Of a stretch of DNA of 64,000 nucleotides, positions 1 through 7,935 are shown piece by piece. Made by a program: the position numbers and the translations under genes. The notes below the pieces were generated by a model. That model did not search any database. It was given only the letters and a program-made list of their open reading frames with translations, and was not told where the DNA came from. Position 1 is the stretch's first letter, and each line of letters opens with the position of its first letter. This stretch comes from Nocardiopsis ganjiahuensis DSM 45031. Its GTDB lineage: Bacteria; Actinomycetota; Actinomycetes; Streptosporangiales; Streptosporangiaceae. The stretch spans positions 496,001-560,000 of the forward strand of contig NZ_ANBA01000008.1 in assembly GCF_000341085.1 (NCBI RefSeq). The letters run 5' to 3'.

Positions 1-636
1 CGCGTCGACCGGGTCGCGGCTGTAGACGTAGCATCCCTCTCCGCCGACCTCCCGGAGCACCCGCAGCAGCCGGGCGGGCTCGGGGGCGACCCTGTCCACG
101 GCCGCCCGGTCGGTGACAGGGACCAGCAGGTGGCCGGCGCCGGTGGACACGACCTGCGCGGGTGCTTCCGCCACGAGGTCGCCTTCGCCGAGGCCCAGCG
201 CTCCCGCGAGCGCCTGCCGGTCGGCCACGGTGCGCCCGAAGGCCGGCGGGGACTGGTCCATCGAGACCACGGCCCGCTGTCCGGGCTGCCTGGTCACCCG
301 CACCGGCAGCACCTGCTGGCCGATCTGCTGGGCGAAGGCCTCCTGGCCGACCGGGAGCCGCCCGGTGTCGGCCAGCCAGATCCAGGCGCCCATCGCGTTG
401 TGCCCGGCCCCGAGGACCTCGGCCCCGGCGGGGGTGAAGGACCGCAGCCGCCGGTGCGCGCCCGGAAGGGTCGGCGCGACCAGGAAGGTGGTCTCCGACT
501 GGTTGAACTCGCGTGCGATCGCCCGCATCCGCTGCTCACCGATCCCGTCGGCGTCGGGAATCAGCGCGAGCGGATTCCCGGTCAGCGGTTCACTGGCGAA
601 GACGTCCACGAGGGCGAACGGTACCTGTGTACTCAT
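1..636 (-). CDS. PhzF-family isomerase (partial, C-terminus cut by window edge)
   Basis: The minus-strand frame is open from an ATG at 636 to the window edge, giving 212 codons. Its N-terminus (phenylalanine-aspartate-valine-type start, then the NPLALI segment, the NQSETTF stretch and the FTPAGAEVLGAGHNAMGAW region) matches the phenazine-biosynthesis PhzF family, whose members share a diaminopimelate-epimerase-like fold and isomerise small carboxylic substrates. Family members are usually about 270 to 300 residues, so roughly a quarter is missing beyond the edge. It is divergent from an Lrp/AsnC regulator. There is no phenazine gene cluster next to it, so a phenazine role is unlikely; most PhzF homologues have unknown substrates. 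The family is clear, the function is not. Confidence 0.8.
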   Translation of the reverse strand, partial: MSTQVPFALVDVFASEPLTGNPLALIPDADGIGEQRMRAIAREFNQSETTFLVAPTLPGAHRRLRSFTPAGAEVLGAGHNAMGAWIWLADTGRLPVGQEAFAQQIGQQVLPVRVTRQPGQRAVVSMDQSPPAFGRTVADRQALAGALGLGEGDLVAEAPAQVVSTGAGHLLVPVTDRAAVDRVAPEPARLLRVLREVGGEGCYVYSRDPVDA

Positions 637-734
637 GTCAGCTGCTGCCTCTCTTGCTGTCCGGCTCCTGACTCAACGCTAGGCAACCCGGCTGGGACAC
701 GAGAAGGGCGCCGGAACGCTTGTGGCGGCCGTAC

Positions 735-751
735 GCCGCAAAATCTGCGGC
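735..751. promoter_or_regulatory. 17-bp dyad, candidate Lrp/AsnC operator
   Basis: The sequence GCCGCA-AAATC-TGCGGC is a perfect inverted repeat with an AT-rich centre. It ends 11 bp before the start of the Lrp/AsnC gene and lies in the divergent interval shared with the PhzF gene. Lrp-family operators are commonly dyads of this size with an AT-rich middle, and such regulators usually control themselves and the divergent neighbour. The assignment rests on position and shape only. Confidence 0.45.
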
Positions 752-762
752 AGACTGCGCAC

Positions 763-1224
763 ATGACCGACACCCGAACCACCACCCCCCTGGACGAGAC
801 CGACCGCCTGCTGATCGAGGCGGTGCAGCGCGACTCCCGCGCCTCACTCGCCGAGCTCGGAAAGGCGATCCACCTCGGAACGTCCGCGACCCGGTCCCGG
901 CTCCGCTCCCTCGAGGAGCGCGGCGTCATCACCGGCCACACCGCCCGGGTCTCGGCCGCGGCCCTCGGATACACCCTGCACGCGGTCGTGCGGATGAAGG
1001 TCCACGGGGCGCTCTACGACAGAGTCGCCGACGTCCTCGGCCGCCATCCCCAGATCGTGCGGTGCCTGCGTGTCACCGGGGAGTCCTGCTACCACTTCGA
1101 GATCCTCGCCACCGACATGGCCGATCTCGAACGGATCACCAGCGACCTCGCCCGGATCGGCTCCATCACCACCGACCTCGTCTACGAAGTCGTGGCCGAC
1201 CGCCCCTCCCCCGCGACGCGGTGA
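763..1224 (+). CDS. Lrp/AsnC family transcriptional regulator
   Basis: A 153-residue protein of normal family length. Residues about 8 to 60 form the AsnC-type winged helix-turn-helix (LDETDRLLIEAV at the start, then the ATRSRLRSLEERGVI recognition segment). The remainder is the ligand-binding RAM domain (VVRMKV, then RCLRVTGESCYHFEI). Such proteins bind amino acids or related effectors and form dimers or octamers. The ATG at 763 is preferred because the family's conserved N-terminus begins just after it; the frame continues far upstream but is not conserved-looking there. No clear ribosome-binding site is visible. It is divergent from the PhzF gene and probably regulates it and itself through the dyad at 735-751. 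Confidence 0.9.
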   Translation: MTDTRTTTPLDETDRLLIEAVQRDSRASLAELGKAIHLGTSATRSRLRSLEERGVITGHTARVSAAALGYTLHAVVRMKVHGALYDRVADVLGRHPQIVRCLRVTGESCYHFEILATDMADLERITSDLARIGSITTDLVYEVVADRPSPATR

Positions 1225-1280
1225 CGCCGGCCGCGTCCCCCGCTCCTCCGCCGGAGTGACCCCCTCGACCCACCTGTGTG

Positions 1281-1324
1281 TTGCCGCTCACTCCGCGCAC
1301 CCCTAAAATGAATGTTGATCATTT
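1281..1324 (+). promoter_or_regulatory. Promoter and TetR-type operator of the aldehyde dehydrogenase gene
   Basis: A -35-like TTGCCG (1281-1286) and a -10-like TAAAAT (1304-1309) are separated by 17 bp. An inverted repeat AAATGA-N7-TCATTT (1306-1324) overlaps the -10 box. The same motif, AATGA-N7-TCATT, lies in the same position relative to the -10 box of the amine oxidase gene at 3626-3644. With a tetR gene between the two promoters, repression by that TetR is the simplest reading. Confidence 0.7.
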
Positions 1325-1345
1325 AATCTGTGCCGAGGAGACCTC

Positions 1346-2779
1346 ATGGGCAGCCGCCTCCAGAACTTCGTCAACGGTGGGTTCGTCGACGCTCACGGAC
1401 AGGGGACCATCGACGTCGTCGACCCCTCGGATGGGCGCACCGTCGCGGTGTCGCCCGTCTCCGACCGGGTCGACGTCGACTCCGCGTTCACCGCGGCGCG
1501 TGACGCCTTCGCCTCCTGGAAGCACGTCACCCCGGGCGAGCGGCAGCGGCTCCTGCTGAAACTGGCTGACGCGGTCGAGAAGCACACCGACGAGATCGTC
1601 GAGGCCCAGCACCGCAACACCGGACAGCCGCGCTGGCTCATCTCCCAGGAGGAGATCGGCATGGGCGTGGACCACCTGCGCTTCTTCGCCGGCGCCGCCC
1701 GCACGCTGGAGGGCCGTGCGGCCATGGAGTACATGGAGGGCCACACCTCCTACATCCGCCGTGAGCCGGTCGGTGTCGTGGCGCAGGTGACGCCGTGGAA
1801 CTACCCGCTGCTCATGGCGGTGTGGAAGATCGGCCCCGCCCTCGCCGCGGGCAACTGCATCGTGCTCAAGCCCTCCGACACCACCCCGGAGTCCACGCTG
1901 GTCCTGGCCCGGCTGATCGGGGAGATCTTCCCGGCGGGCGTGTTCAACGTGGTCCTGGGCGACGCCGGCACCGGCTCGCTGATGGTCGAGCACCCCGAAC
2001 CGGCCATGGTGTCGATCACCGGCTCGGTGCGCGCGGGCCAGCAGGTCGCCGCCTCGGCCGCCAAGGGGCTCAAGCGCGGCCACCTGGAGCTCGGCGGCAA
2101 GGCCCCGGCCGTGGTGTTCGCCGACGCCGACCTGCCCGCGACCGCCAAGGCCCTGGTGGAGTTCGGTACGTTCAACGCCGGCCAGGACTGCACCGCCGTC
2201 ACCCGGGTCCTGGTCGAGGAGAGCGCGCACGACCAGTTCGTGGAGCTGCTGGCGGAGGCGGCCCGCCAGACCCGCACCGGCGACGCCGACGAGTCCAGGA
2301 ACGCCTACGGCCCGCTGAACAACGCCCGGCACTTCGCGACGGTCACCGACAAGCTCGCCCGGCTGCCCGAGCACGCCACGGTGGTCACCGGCGGCAAGGC
2401 GGTCGAGGGCTCCGACGGCTACTTCGTGGAGCCGACGGTGATCACGGGCGTCCGCCAGGACGACGAGCTGGTCCAGGACGAGACCTTCGGGCCGATCCTG
2501 ACCGTGCAGACCTTCGCCTCGGAGGAGGAGGCCGTCAGGCTGGCCAACGACGTGGACTACGCGCTGGCCTCCAGCGTCTGGACCTCCGACCACGGCGCCG
2601 CCATGCGCCTGACCCGAGACCTGGACTTCGGCTGCGTCTGGGTGAACACGCACGTGCTGCTCACCGCGGAGATGCCCCACGGCGGCTTCAAGTCCTCGGG
2701 TTACGGCAAGGACCTGTCGCTGTACTCGGTGGAGGAGTACACCCGGGTCAAGCACGTCATGCACGCACTGGAGGCCTGA
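1346..2779 (+). CDS. Aldehyde dehydrogenase, probably 4-aminobutyraldehyde type
   Basis: A full-length NAD(P)-dependent aldehyde dehydrogenase of 477 residues. The expected motifs are present: TPWNYP with Asn152, Lys175 in VLKPSD, the general base Glu248 in LELGGKAP, the catalytic Cys282 in GQDCTA and the late ETFGP motif. The closest family by eye is the gamma-aminobutyraldehyde/betaine-aldehyde group. In this island a flavin amine oxidase would produce an aminoaldehyde, which this enzyme would oxidise to an amino acid such as GABA. The ATG at 1346 follows a GAGGAG-like site. It converges on tetR with only 13 bp between stop codons. The substrate is inferred from context. Confidence 0.85.
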   Translation: MGSRLQNFVNGGFVDAHGQGTIDVVDPSDGRTVAVSPVSDRVDVDSAFTAARDAFASWKHVTPGERQRLLLKLADAVEKHTDEIVEAQHRNTGQPRWLISQEEIGMGVDHLRFFAGAARTLEGRAAMEYMEGHTSYIRREPVGVVAQVTPWNYPLLMAVWKIGPALAAGNCIVLKPSDTTPESTLVLARLIGEIFPAGVFNVVLGDAGTGSLMVEHPEPAMVSITGSVRAGQQVAASAAKGLKRGHLELGGKAPAVVFADADLPATAKALVEFGTFNAGQDCTAVTRVLVEESAHDQFVELLAEAARQTRTGDADESRNAYGPLNNARHFATVTDKLARLPEHATVVTGGKAVEGSDGYFVEPTVITGVRQDDELVQDETFGPILTVQTFASEEEAVRLANDVDYALASSVWTSDHGAAMRLTRDLDFGCVWVNTHVLLTAEMPHGGFKSSGYGKDLSLYSVEEYTRVKHVMHALEA

Positions 2780-2792
2780 CCCGCCGCGGGCC

Positions 2793-3449
2793 TCAGCCGG
2801 TGTACCTCTGGCGCAGACCGCTGATCAGGGCGTCGAGTGCGAGCTCGAAGGCCCGGTCGGCGGCTGCCCGGGGGTCCGCCGCGCGCTGCGCGGCGAACCG
2901 GGTGAAGGTCGGGGCCAGGTCTTCGAGGCCTCCGGGTTCGAAGATGTCGGTCGGGGCGGAGGCGTCGTAGGCGGCGCCGAAGACCAGCGCCTCGATCCCG
3001 ACGATGATGTCCACGGCGTCCGCGCCGACGATCCCGGCGTCACGCAGCGCGAGGGTGACCCGTTCGTACATGCGCAGCGTCTGGGGGGAGTCAGCCACGG
3101 GCAGCACAGCCATGACCGGGATGAGCGCGGTGTGCTCCATGAAGCACTGGCGGTAGGAGCCCGCCCACTGCCGCAGCGCCCGGTCCCAGGGCTCGGTGCC
3201 GAACGCGGAGCAGTCGATCTGTTCGTTGATGCGGTCCTGGATCAGTACCAGCACGTCGCGTTTGGAGGAGACGTGGTTGTACAGCGCCGAGGCGGCCACA
3301 CCGAGCTCGCGCGCCAGTGAGGCCATGGTCAGGTGGCGGTAGCCCTGCACCGTCACGATCCGGATCGCGGCCTGGCTGACGCGTTCGCGGGACAGGACCG
3401 GTGAGGAGGGGCGGCCCCGGCCTCGTCCGCTACGGGCTTGCTGGCTCAC
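2793..3449 (-). CDS. TetR family repressor of the amine catabolic island
   Basis: A 218-residue TetR protein starting at GTG 3449. Residues about 20 to 70 carry the helix-turn-helix (MASLARELGVAASALYNHVSSKRDVL), with a C-terminal ligand-binding domain of the tetracyclin-repressor-like C family (about residues 95 to 210). It sits between two catabolic transcription units that share a 17-bp operator (AATGA-N7-TCATT) placed over their -10 boxes, so it most likely represses both. I see no copy of that operator in front of its own gene. The inducer is probably an amine or aminoaldehyde handled by the neighbouring enzymes; that is inference. Confidence 0.85.
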   Translation of the reverse strand: MSQQARSGRGRGRPSSPVLSRERVSQAAIRIVTVQGYRHLTMASLARELGVAASALYNHVSSKRDVLVLIQDRINEQIDCSAFGTEPWDRALRQWAGSYRQCFMEHTALIPVMAVLPVADSPQTLRMYERVTLALRDAGIVGADAVDIIVGIEALVFGAAYDASAPTDIFEPGGLEDLAPTFTRFAAQRAADPRAAADRAFELALDALISGLRQRYTG

Positions 3450-3600
3450 TGACGCCTACTTCCTGTTGTTCACGTGGTGGGGGCATCGACGCGATCTCCC
3501 CTCCAGTCTAGAAGCGGCGCGCACACGCCGGATCGGCGCGGTGGTGGGCCTTGGAGCCCGCTGACCAGCCCGTCCGTCACCCCGGGAAAAAGTGAGCTAC

Positions 3601-3644
3601 TTGACATCGGGGGCGCCGTACCCGTTAATGAATGAAGTTCATTT
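3601..3644 (+). promoter_or_regulatory. Promoter and TetR-type operator of the amine oxidase operon
   Basis: A consensus -35 box TTGACA (3601-3606) is followed after 17 bp by GTTAAT (3624-3629). The operator AATGA-N7-TCATT (3627-3643, with the flanking bases in common with the other copy running to 3644) begins 3 bp into the -10 box, exactly as in the promoter at 1281-1324. Over 18 bp the two operators agree at 15 positions. The ribosome-binding site AAGGAG follows at 3654-3659. Confidence 0.75.
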
Positions 3645-3666
3645 TGATGTTCGAAGGAGCACACCC

Positions 3667-5055
3667 ATGAGTGGCACACACGTCATCGGCAGCGACGAGG
3701 TCATCGACCGCGATGTCGTGATCGTGGGCGCCGGCCCGGCCGGCCTGATGGCCGCCCGCACCCTCCAGGCCGCGGGCCGGACCGTCGCGGTCCTGGAGGC
3801 CCGCGACCGCGTGGGCGGCCGCACCTGGTCCCGCGAGATCGACGGCGCCTTCCTGGAGGTCGGCGGCCAGTGGGTCTCGCCCGACCAGACCGAGCTGCTC
3901 GGCCTCCTCGACGAACTGGGCATGAGCACCTTCCCGCGCCACCGCGACGGCGCCAACGTCTACCTCGCGGCGGACGGCACCCGACACGAGTACACCGGGG
4001 ACATGTTCCCCGCCGGGGAGCGGACCGAGGCCGAGATGGAGCGCGTGATCACGGCTCTGGACAAGCTCGTCGCCGAGATCGGTGTCGAGCGCCCCTGGGA
4101 CCACCCGCGCGCCCGTGAGCTGGACACCCTCCCGTTCACCGAGTGGCTGCGCCGCGAGACCGACGACGAGGCCGCCCGCGAGAACATCGCCATCTTCATG
4201 GCCGGAGGCATGCTGACCAAGCCCTCCCACGCGTTCTCGGTGCTGCAGGCCGTACTCATGGCCGCCTCGGCCGGGTCCTTCTCCAACCTCGTGGACGAGA
4301 ACTTCATCCTCGACCGCCGCGTGGTCGGCGGCATGCAGTCGGTCTCGCAGACCATGGCCGCCGCCCTGACCGAGGGCACGGTCTTCCTCGAGAGCCCGGT
4401 CCGGAGCGTCCGCTGGGACGACGACGAGGTCCTCGTCCTCTCCGAGCGCGTGACCGTGCGGGCCGCCAAGGTGATCGTGGCCGTGCCGCCCACGCTCTAC
4501 TCGCGCATCTCCTTCGAGCCCTCGCTGCCGTGGCTGCAGCAGCAGATGCACCAGCACACCTCGATGGGCCTGGTCATCAAGGTCCACGCGGTCTACGACC
4601 GCCCGTTCTGGCGGGACAAGGGCCTGTCCGGCACCGGCTTCGGCTCCAAGGAGCTGTGCCAGGAGGTCTACGACAACACCAACCACGGGGACACGCGCGG
4701 AACCCTGGTCGCCTTCGTCTCCGACGAGATCGCCGACGACCTCCTGCGCAGGCCGGCCGGGGAACGCCGCGGCGCGATCCTGCGCTCCCTGGCGAACTAC
4801 CTCGGCGACGAGGCCCTGGAACCCGCCGTGTACTTCGAGTCGGACTTCGCCTCCGAGGAGTGGACCCGCGGCGCCTACGCGGCCAGCTACGACCTCGGCG
4901 GCCTGCACCGCTACGGCGCCGACCAGCGCACACCGGTGGGACCCATCGGCTGGGCCTGCTCCGACCTGGCGGCCGAGGGCTACCAGCACGTGGACGGCGC
5001 CCTGCGCCAGGGGCGGCGCGCGGCCGAGGAGATCCTCGCGGCGCCCTCCGCGTGA
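3667..5055 (+). CDS. Flavin monoamine/polyamine oxidase
   Basis: A 462-residue FAD-dependent amine oxidase. The FAD-binding GAGPAG motif is at residues 21-26, followed by the typical EARDRVGGRTW segment, and the C-terminal FAD-contact region GWACSDLAAEGYQHVDGAL is present. The family oxidises primary or secondary amines to aldehydes with release of ammonia and hydrogen peroxide; the actinobacterial putrescine and tyramine oxidases belong here. No signal peptide, so cytosolic. ATG 3667 is chosen because AAGGAG lies 7 bp upstream; the frame extends further upstream across the promoter and operator. It probably feeds its aldehyde product to the dehydrogenase at 1346-2779. Confidence 0.85.
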   Translation: MSGTHVIGSDEVIDRDVVIVGAGPAGLMAARTLQAAGRTVAVLEARDRVGGRTWSREIDGAFLEVGGQWVSPDQTELLGLLDELGMSTFPRHRDGANVYLAADGTRHEYTGDMFPAGERTEAEMERVITALDKLVAEIGVERPWDHPRARELDTLPFTEWLRRETDDEAARENIAIFMAGGMLTKPSHAFSVLQAVLMAASAGSFSNLVDENFILDRRVVGGMQSVSQTMAAALTEGTVFLESPVRSVRWDDDEVLVLSERVTVRAAKVIVAVPPTLYSRISFEPSLPWLQQQMHQHTSMGLVIKVHAVYDRPFWRDKGLSGTGFGSKELCQEVYDNTNHGDTRGTLVAFVSDEIADDLLRRPAGERRGAILRSLANYLGDEALEPAVYFESDFASEEWTRGAYAASYDLGGLHRYGADQRTPVGPIGWACSDLAAEGYQHVDGALRQGRRAAEEILAAPSA

Positions 5056-5059
5056 CCCG

Positions 5060-5223
5060 GGTGGGTGTTCGGCGCACGTCCGGCGAACACCCACCGCCCC
5101 TCGGGGGCCGTGCCGCGGGGCACGGACTCCCCCCAGGGGTCCGTGCCCCGACGCACGAACCCCGCCCCTGGTGAGCGTGTGCTCCGCGCTCACCGGTTCC
5201 CGCGGCGCCGGTCCCCCGGCGCC
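5060..5223 (+). other. Four consecutive stem-loops between amine oxidase and permease genes
   Basis: Within 165 bp there are four separate inverted repeats: a 12-bp perfect stem (5060-5071 with 5084-5095), a stem of 14 pairs including one G-T (5117-5130 with 5136-5149), an 8-bp stem (5170-5177 with 5187-5194) and an 8-bp stem with a 4-nt loop (5204-5211 with 5216-5223). None is followed by a T run. They could reduce read-through, stabilise mRNA ends or act as attenuators within the operon. No coding sequence is plausible here. Confidence 0.7.
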
Positions 5224-5256
5224 GACACCCACCCCCGGCGACCACAGGGACTACCC

Positions 5257-6789
5257 ATGACCCACACCACCGGACGGCCACCAGCGGCCGGCACCGACAC
5301 CCCCGACAACTGGAAGGGCCTCAGCAAGGGAGCCATCGGGCTCCTGGGAGGCCTGGTCATCGGCGTCTCCACCATCGCCCCGGCCTACACCCTCTCGGGT
5401 GCCCTGGGCCCGACGGCCTCCGCGGTCGGCGAGCACCTGCCCGCGATCCTGCTGGTCGGCTTCGTCCCGATGCTGCTGGTGGCGATCGGCTACCGCCAGC
5501 TCAACAAGGCGATGCCCGACTCCGGGACCACCTTCACCTGGGCCTCCCGCGCGTTCGGCCCCTGGATCGGCTGGATGGCCAGCTGGTGCCTGCTGGCCGC
5601 GACCATCCTGGTGCTGTCCAACCTCGCGGGGATCGCCGTCGACTTCTTCTACCTGGCGATCGCGCAGCTCACCGGGCAGGAGCAGATCGCCGCCCTGACC
5701 CGCAACGTCCCGCTCAACATCCTGACCTGCCTGGCCTTCATGGCCGCCGCGGCCTGGATCTCCTACCGGGGCCTGGAGGCCACCAAGACCTTCCAGTACA
5801 TCCTGGTCACCTTCCAGATCGTGGTCCTGGCGTGGTTCTCGATCGCCGCGTTCGTCCACGTCAGCTCCGGTTCGGCCTTCGACGCCACCCCCGTGCGGCT
5901 GGAGTGGTTCAACCCGTTCGGCGTCGAGTCCTTCTCCGCCTTCGCCGCCGGTGTGGCCCTGTCGGTCTTCATCTACTGGGGCTGGGACGTGGTCGTGACG
6001 ATGAACGAGGAGAGCCGCGGCACCACGACCACCCCCGGCAAGGCCGCCATCGCCACCATCCTGGTGGTCGTCGCGCTCTACCTCGCCGTGTCGGTGGCCA
6101 CGCTCTCCTTCGCCGGCGCCTCCGACGGTGAGTTCGGACTGGGCAACACCGCCATCCAGGAGAACATCTTCGCGGCGCTCGCCGGGCCGGTCATGGGTCC
6201 CTTCGCGGTCCTGATGTCCCTGGCCGTGCTGTCCTCCTCGGCCTCCTCGCTGCAGTCCACGATGATCTCGCCCGCCCGCACGATGCTCGCGATGGGCCAC
6301 TACGGCGCGCTCTCCCCGAAGTACGCCCGGATCAGCCCGGTGCACAAGACCCCCGGTTACGCCACCGTCGTGGCGGTGGTCATCGCCTCGGTCTTCTACG
6401 CGGTCATGCGGGTGGTCTCCGAGAACGTCCTGTGGGACACCATCACCACGCTGGGCATGATGGTCTGCTTCTACTACGGCGTGACCGCCCTCGCGTGTGT
6501 CTGGTACTTCCGCCGCGAGGCCACCACGTCCCCGCGCGGCCTGTTCACCAAACTGGTGGCACCCTTGGTCGGTGGACTCCTGCTGCTCGTCTTCTTCTTC
6601 CAGACCGCCTGGGACTCCATGGACCCGGCCTACGGCTCCGGTTCACAGATCGGCGGGGTCGGTCTGGTCTTCCTCCTGGGCGTCGCCATCTTCGCCATCG
6701 GGGGCGCGGCCATGGTCGTGCAGTACCTGCGCGGCCCCGAGTTCTTCCGGCGCCGGTTCGAGACCACGGAGTACCCCACGGAGAGCTGA
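5257..6789 (+). CDS. APC superfamily amino acid/polyamine permease
   Basis: A 510-residue integral membrane protein with about 12 hydrophobic segments, starting with a cytoplasmic leader and the GLVIGVSTIAPAYTLS segment that marks the first transmembrane helix of APC permeases. The family imports amino acids, polyamines or related amines by proton or sodium coupling or exchange. ATG 5257 is the start that leaves a normal N-terminus. It lies about 200 bp downstream of the amine oxidase gene, separated by four stem-loops, and about 70 bp upstream of the deiminase homologue, on the same strand. It is likely the uptake system for the substrate of this island. Confidence 0.85.
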   Translation: MTHTTGRPPAAGTDTPDNWKGLSKGAIGLLGGLVIGVSTIAPAYTLSGALGPTASAVGEHLPAILLVGFVPMLLVAIGYRQLNKAMPDSGTTFTWASRAFGPWIGWMASWCLLAATILVLSNLAGIAVDFFYLAIAQLTGQEQIAALTRNVPLNILTCLAFMAAAAWISYRGLEATKTFQYILVTFQIVVLAWFSIAAFVHVSSGSAFDATPVRLEWFNPFGVESFSAFAAGVALSVFIYWGWDVVVTMNEESRGTTTTPGKAAIATILVVVALYLAVSVATLSFAGASDGEFGLGNTAIQENIFAALAGPVMGPFAVLMSLAVLSSSASSLQSTMISPARTMLAMGHYGALSPKYARISPVHKTPGYATVVAVVIASVFYAVMRVVSENVLWDTITTLGMMVCFYYGVTALACVWYFRREATTSPRGLFTKLVAPLVGGLLLLVFFFQTAWDSMDPAYGSGSQIGGVGLVFLLGVAIFAIGGAAMVVQYLRGPEFFRRRFETTEYPTES

Positions 6790-6858
6790 CGTGCCGCGGC
6801 CCGGGCTCCGGCCCGGGCCCCCGGCCCCAGCGCCCCCGTTCCACGACAAGGACTGACA

Positions 6859-7935
6859 TTGTTCGCTCACAGTTCCGCCGACGGGCTGTCCACCACGGTG
6901 ATGCCGCCGGAGTGGGCGCCGCACGAACGCACCTGGATGGCCTTCCCCCCGGCCAACGACACCTTCGGCCCGCCCGGAAGCGAGTCCCTGGGCCGTGCCC
7001 GCGCTGCCTGGACGGCGGTGGCGCACACGATCGCGCGCCACGAACCCGTGACCGTCGCGGTCGCGCCCGAGGACGCCGAGGCGGCCTCGGCACTGCTCGG
7101 CTCCCAGGTGGAGACCGCGGTGGTGCCCCTGGACGACGCCTGGATGCGCGACTTCGGGCTGACCTTCGTCCACGATCCCCAGGGCCGGGTCCAGGGCGTG
7201 GACTGGGTCTTCAACGGCTGGGGCGCACAGGAGTGGGCCGCCTGGGACTCCGACCGGCTCGTGGGCGAGCGGATGGCCGAGCTCGCCGGGGTCACCCGGA
7301 TCCCGAGCAGCCTGGTCAACGAGGGCGGCGGCTTCCACGTCGACGCCTCGGGCACGGTCCTGCTGACCGAGACCGTCCAGCTGGACCCGGGGCGCAACCC
7401 GGAGCTGGGCAGGGAGGACGTCGAGGCGCAGATCCACGCGAGGCTGGGCACGCGCCACGCCGTCTGGCTGCCCCGGGGGCTCTGGCGCGACTACGACGAG
7501 TTCGGCACCCGCGGGCACGTGGACATCGTGGCGAGCTTCACCGAGGCGGGCACCGTGCTGCTGCACCGCCAGGACGACCCCCGTCACCCGGACCACGAGA
7601 TCACCCGGGACCTGCGCCGGGTCCTGGAGGGCGCCACGGACGCGAACGGCGCACCGCTGCGCATCGTCGACGTCCCGGCCCCCGAGGGGATCACCGACGA
7701 GGACGGCGAGTTCGTCGACTGGTCCTACATCAACCACTACGTCGCCAACGGGGTCGTGGTGCTGTGCGCCTTCGACGACCCGCGGGACGAGGTCGCCGCG
7801 CGCATCCTGGCCGAGGCCTACCCGGGCCGCCGGATCGAGCTGGTCGACGCCCGCGACATCTTCCGGTTCGGCGGCGGCATCCACTGCATCACCCAGCAAC
7901 AGCCCGCCCCGCGGGTCCGAGGAGGAGCGCTGTGA
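6859..7935 (+). CDS. Agmatine deiminase family protein
   Basis: A 358-residue member of the peptidyl-arginine/agmatine deiminase family. Motifs: MPPEWAPHERTWMAFP near the N-terminus, DDAWMRD at 92-98, EGGGFHVD at 155-162, GHVD at 219-222 and the catalytic Cys343 in GGGIHCITQQQP. Agmatine deiminases convert agmatine to N-carbamoylputrescine and ammonia. Here the usual GHVDN reads GHVDI and EGGNIHVD reads EGGGFHVD, so the natural substrate may differ from agmatine. The TTG at 6859 has AAGGA six bases upstream; ATG 6901 is an alternative that would remove 14 residues. It overlaps the amidase gene by 4 bp. Confidence 0.8.
   Translation: MFAHSSADGLSTTVMPPEWAPHERTWMAFPPANDTFGPPGSESLGRARAAWTAVAHTIARHEPVTVAVAPEDAEAASALLGSQVETAVVPLDDAWMRDFGLTFVHDPQGRVQGVDWVFNGWGAQEWAAWDSDRLVGERMAELAGVTRIPSSLVNEGGGFHVDASGTVLLTETVQLDPGRNPELGREDVEAQIHARLGTRHAVWLPRGLWRDYDEFGTRGHVDIVASFTEAGTVLLHRQDDPRHPDHEITRDLRRVLEGATDANGAPLRIVDVPAPEGITDEDGEFVDWSYINHYVANGVVVLCAFDDPRDEVAARILAEAYPGRRIELVDARDIFRFGGGIHCITQQQPAPRVRGGAL

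Noticed and set aside
113-682. Long plus-strand open frames opposite the PhzF gene
   Set aside because: They are antisense to a gene with clear family motifs; composition is Arg/Pro/Ala-rich noise typical of high-GC DNA.
1795-2970. Long Arg/Gly-rich plus-strand frame inside the aldehyde dehydrogenase gene
   Set aside because: Shifted-frame shadow of a gene with full catalytic motifs.
3592-3666. Upstream extension of the amine oxidase reading frame
   Set aside because: The extension runs through the -35 box, -10 box and operator; ATG 3667 has a proper ribosome-binding site.
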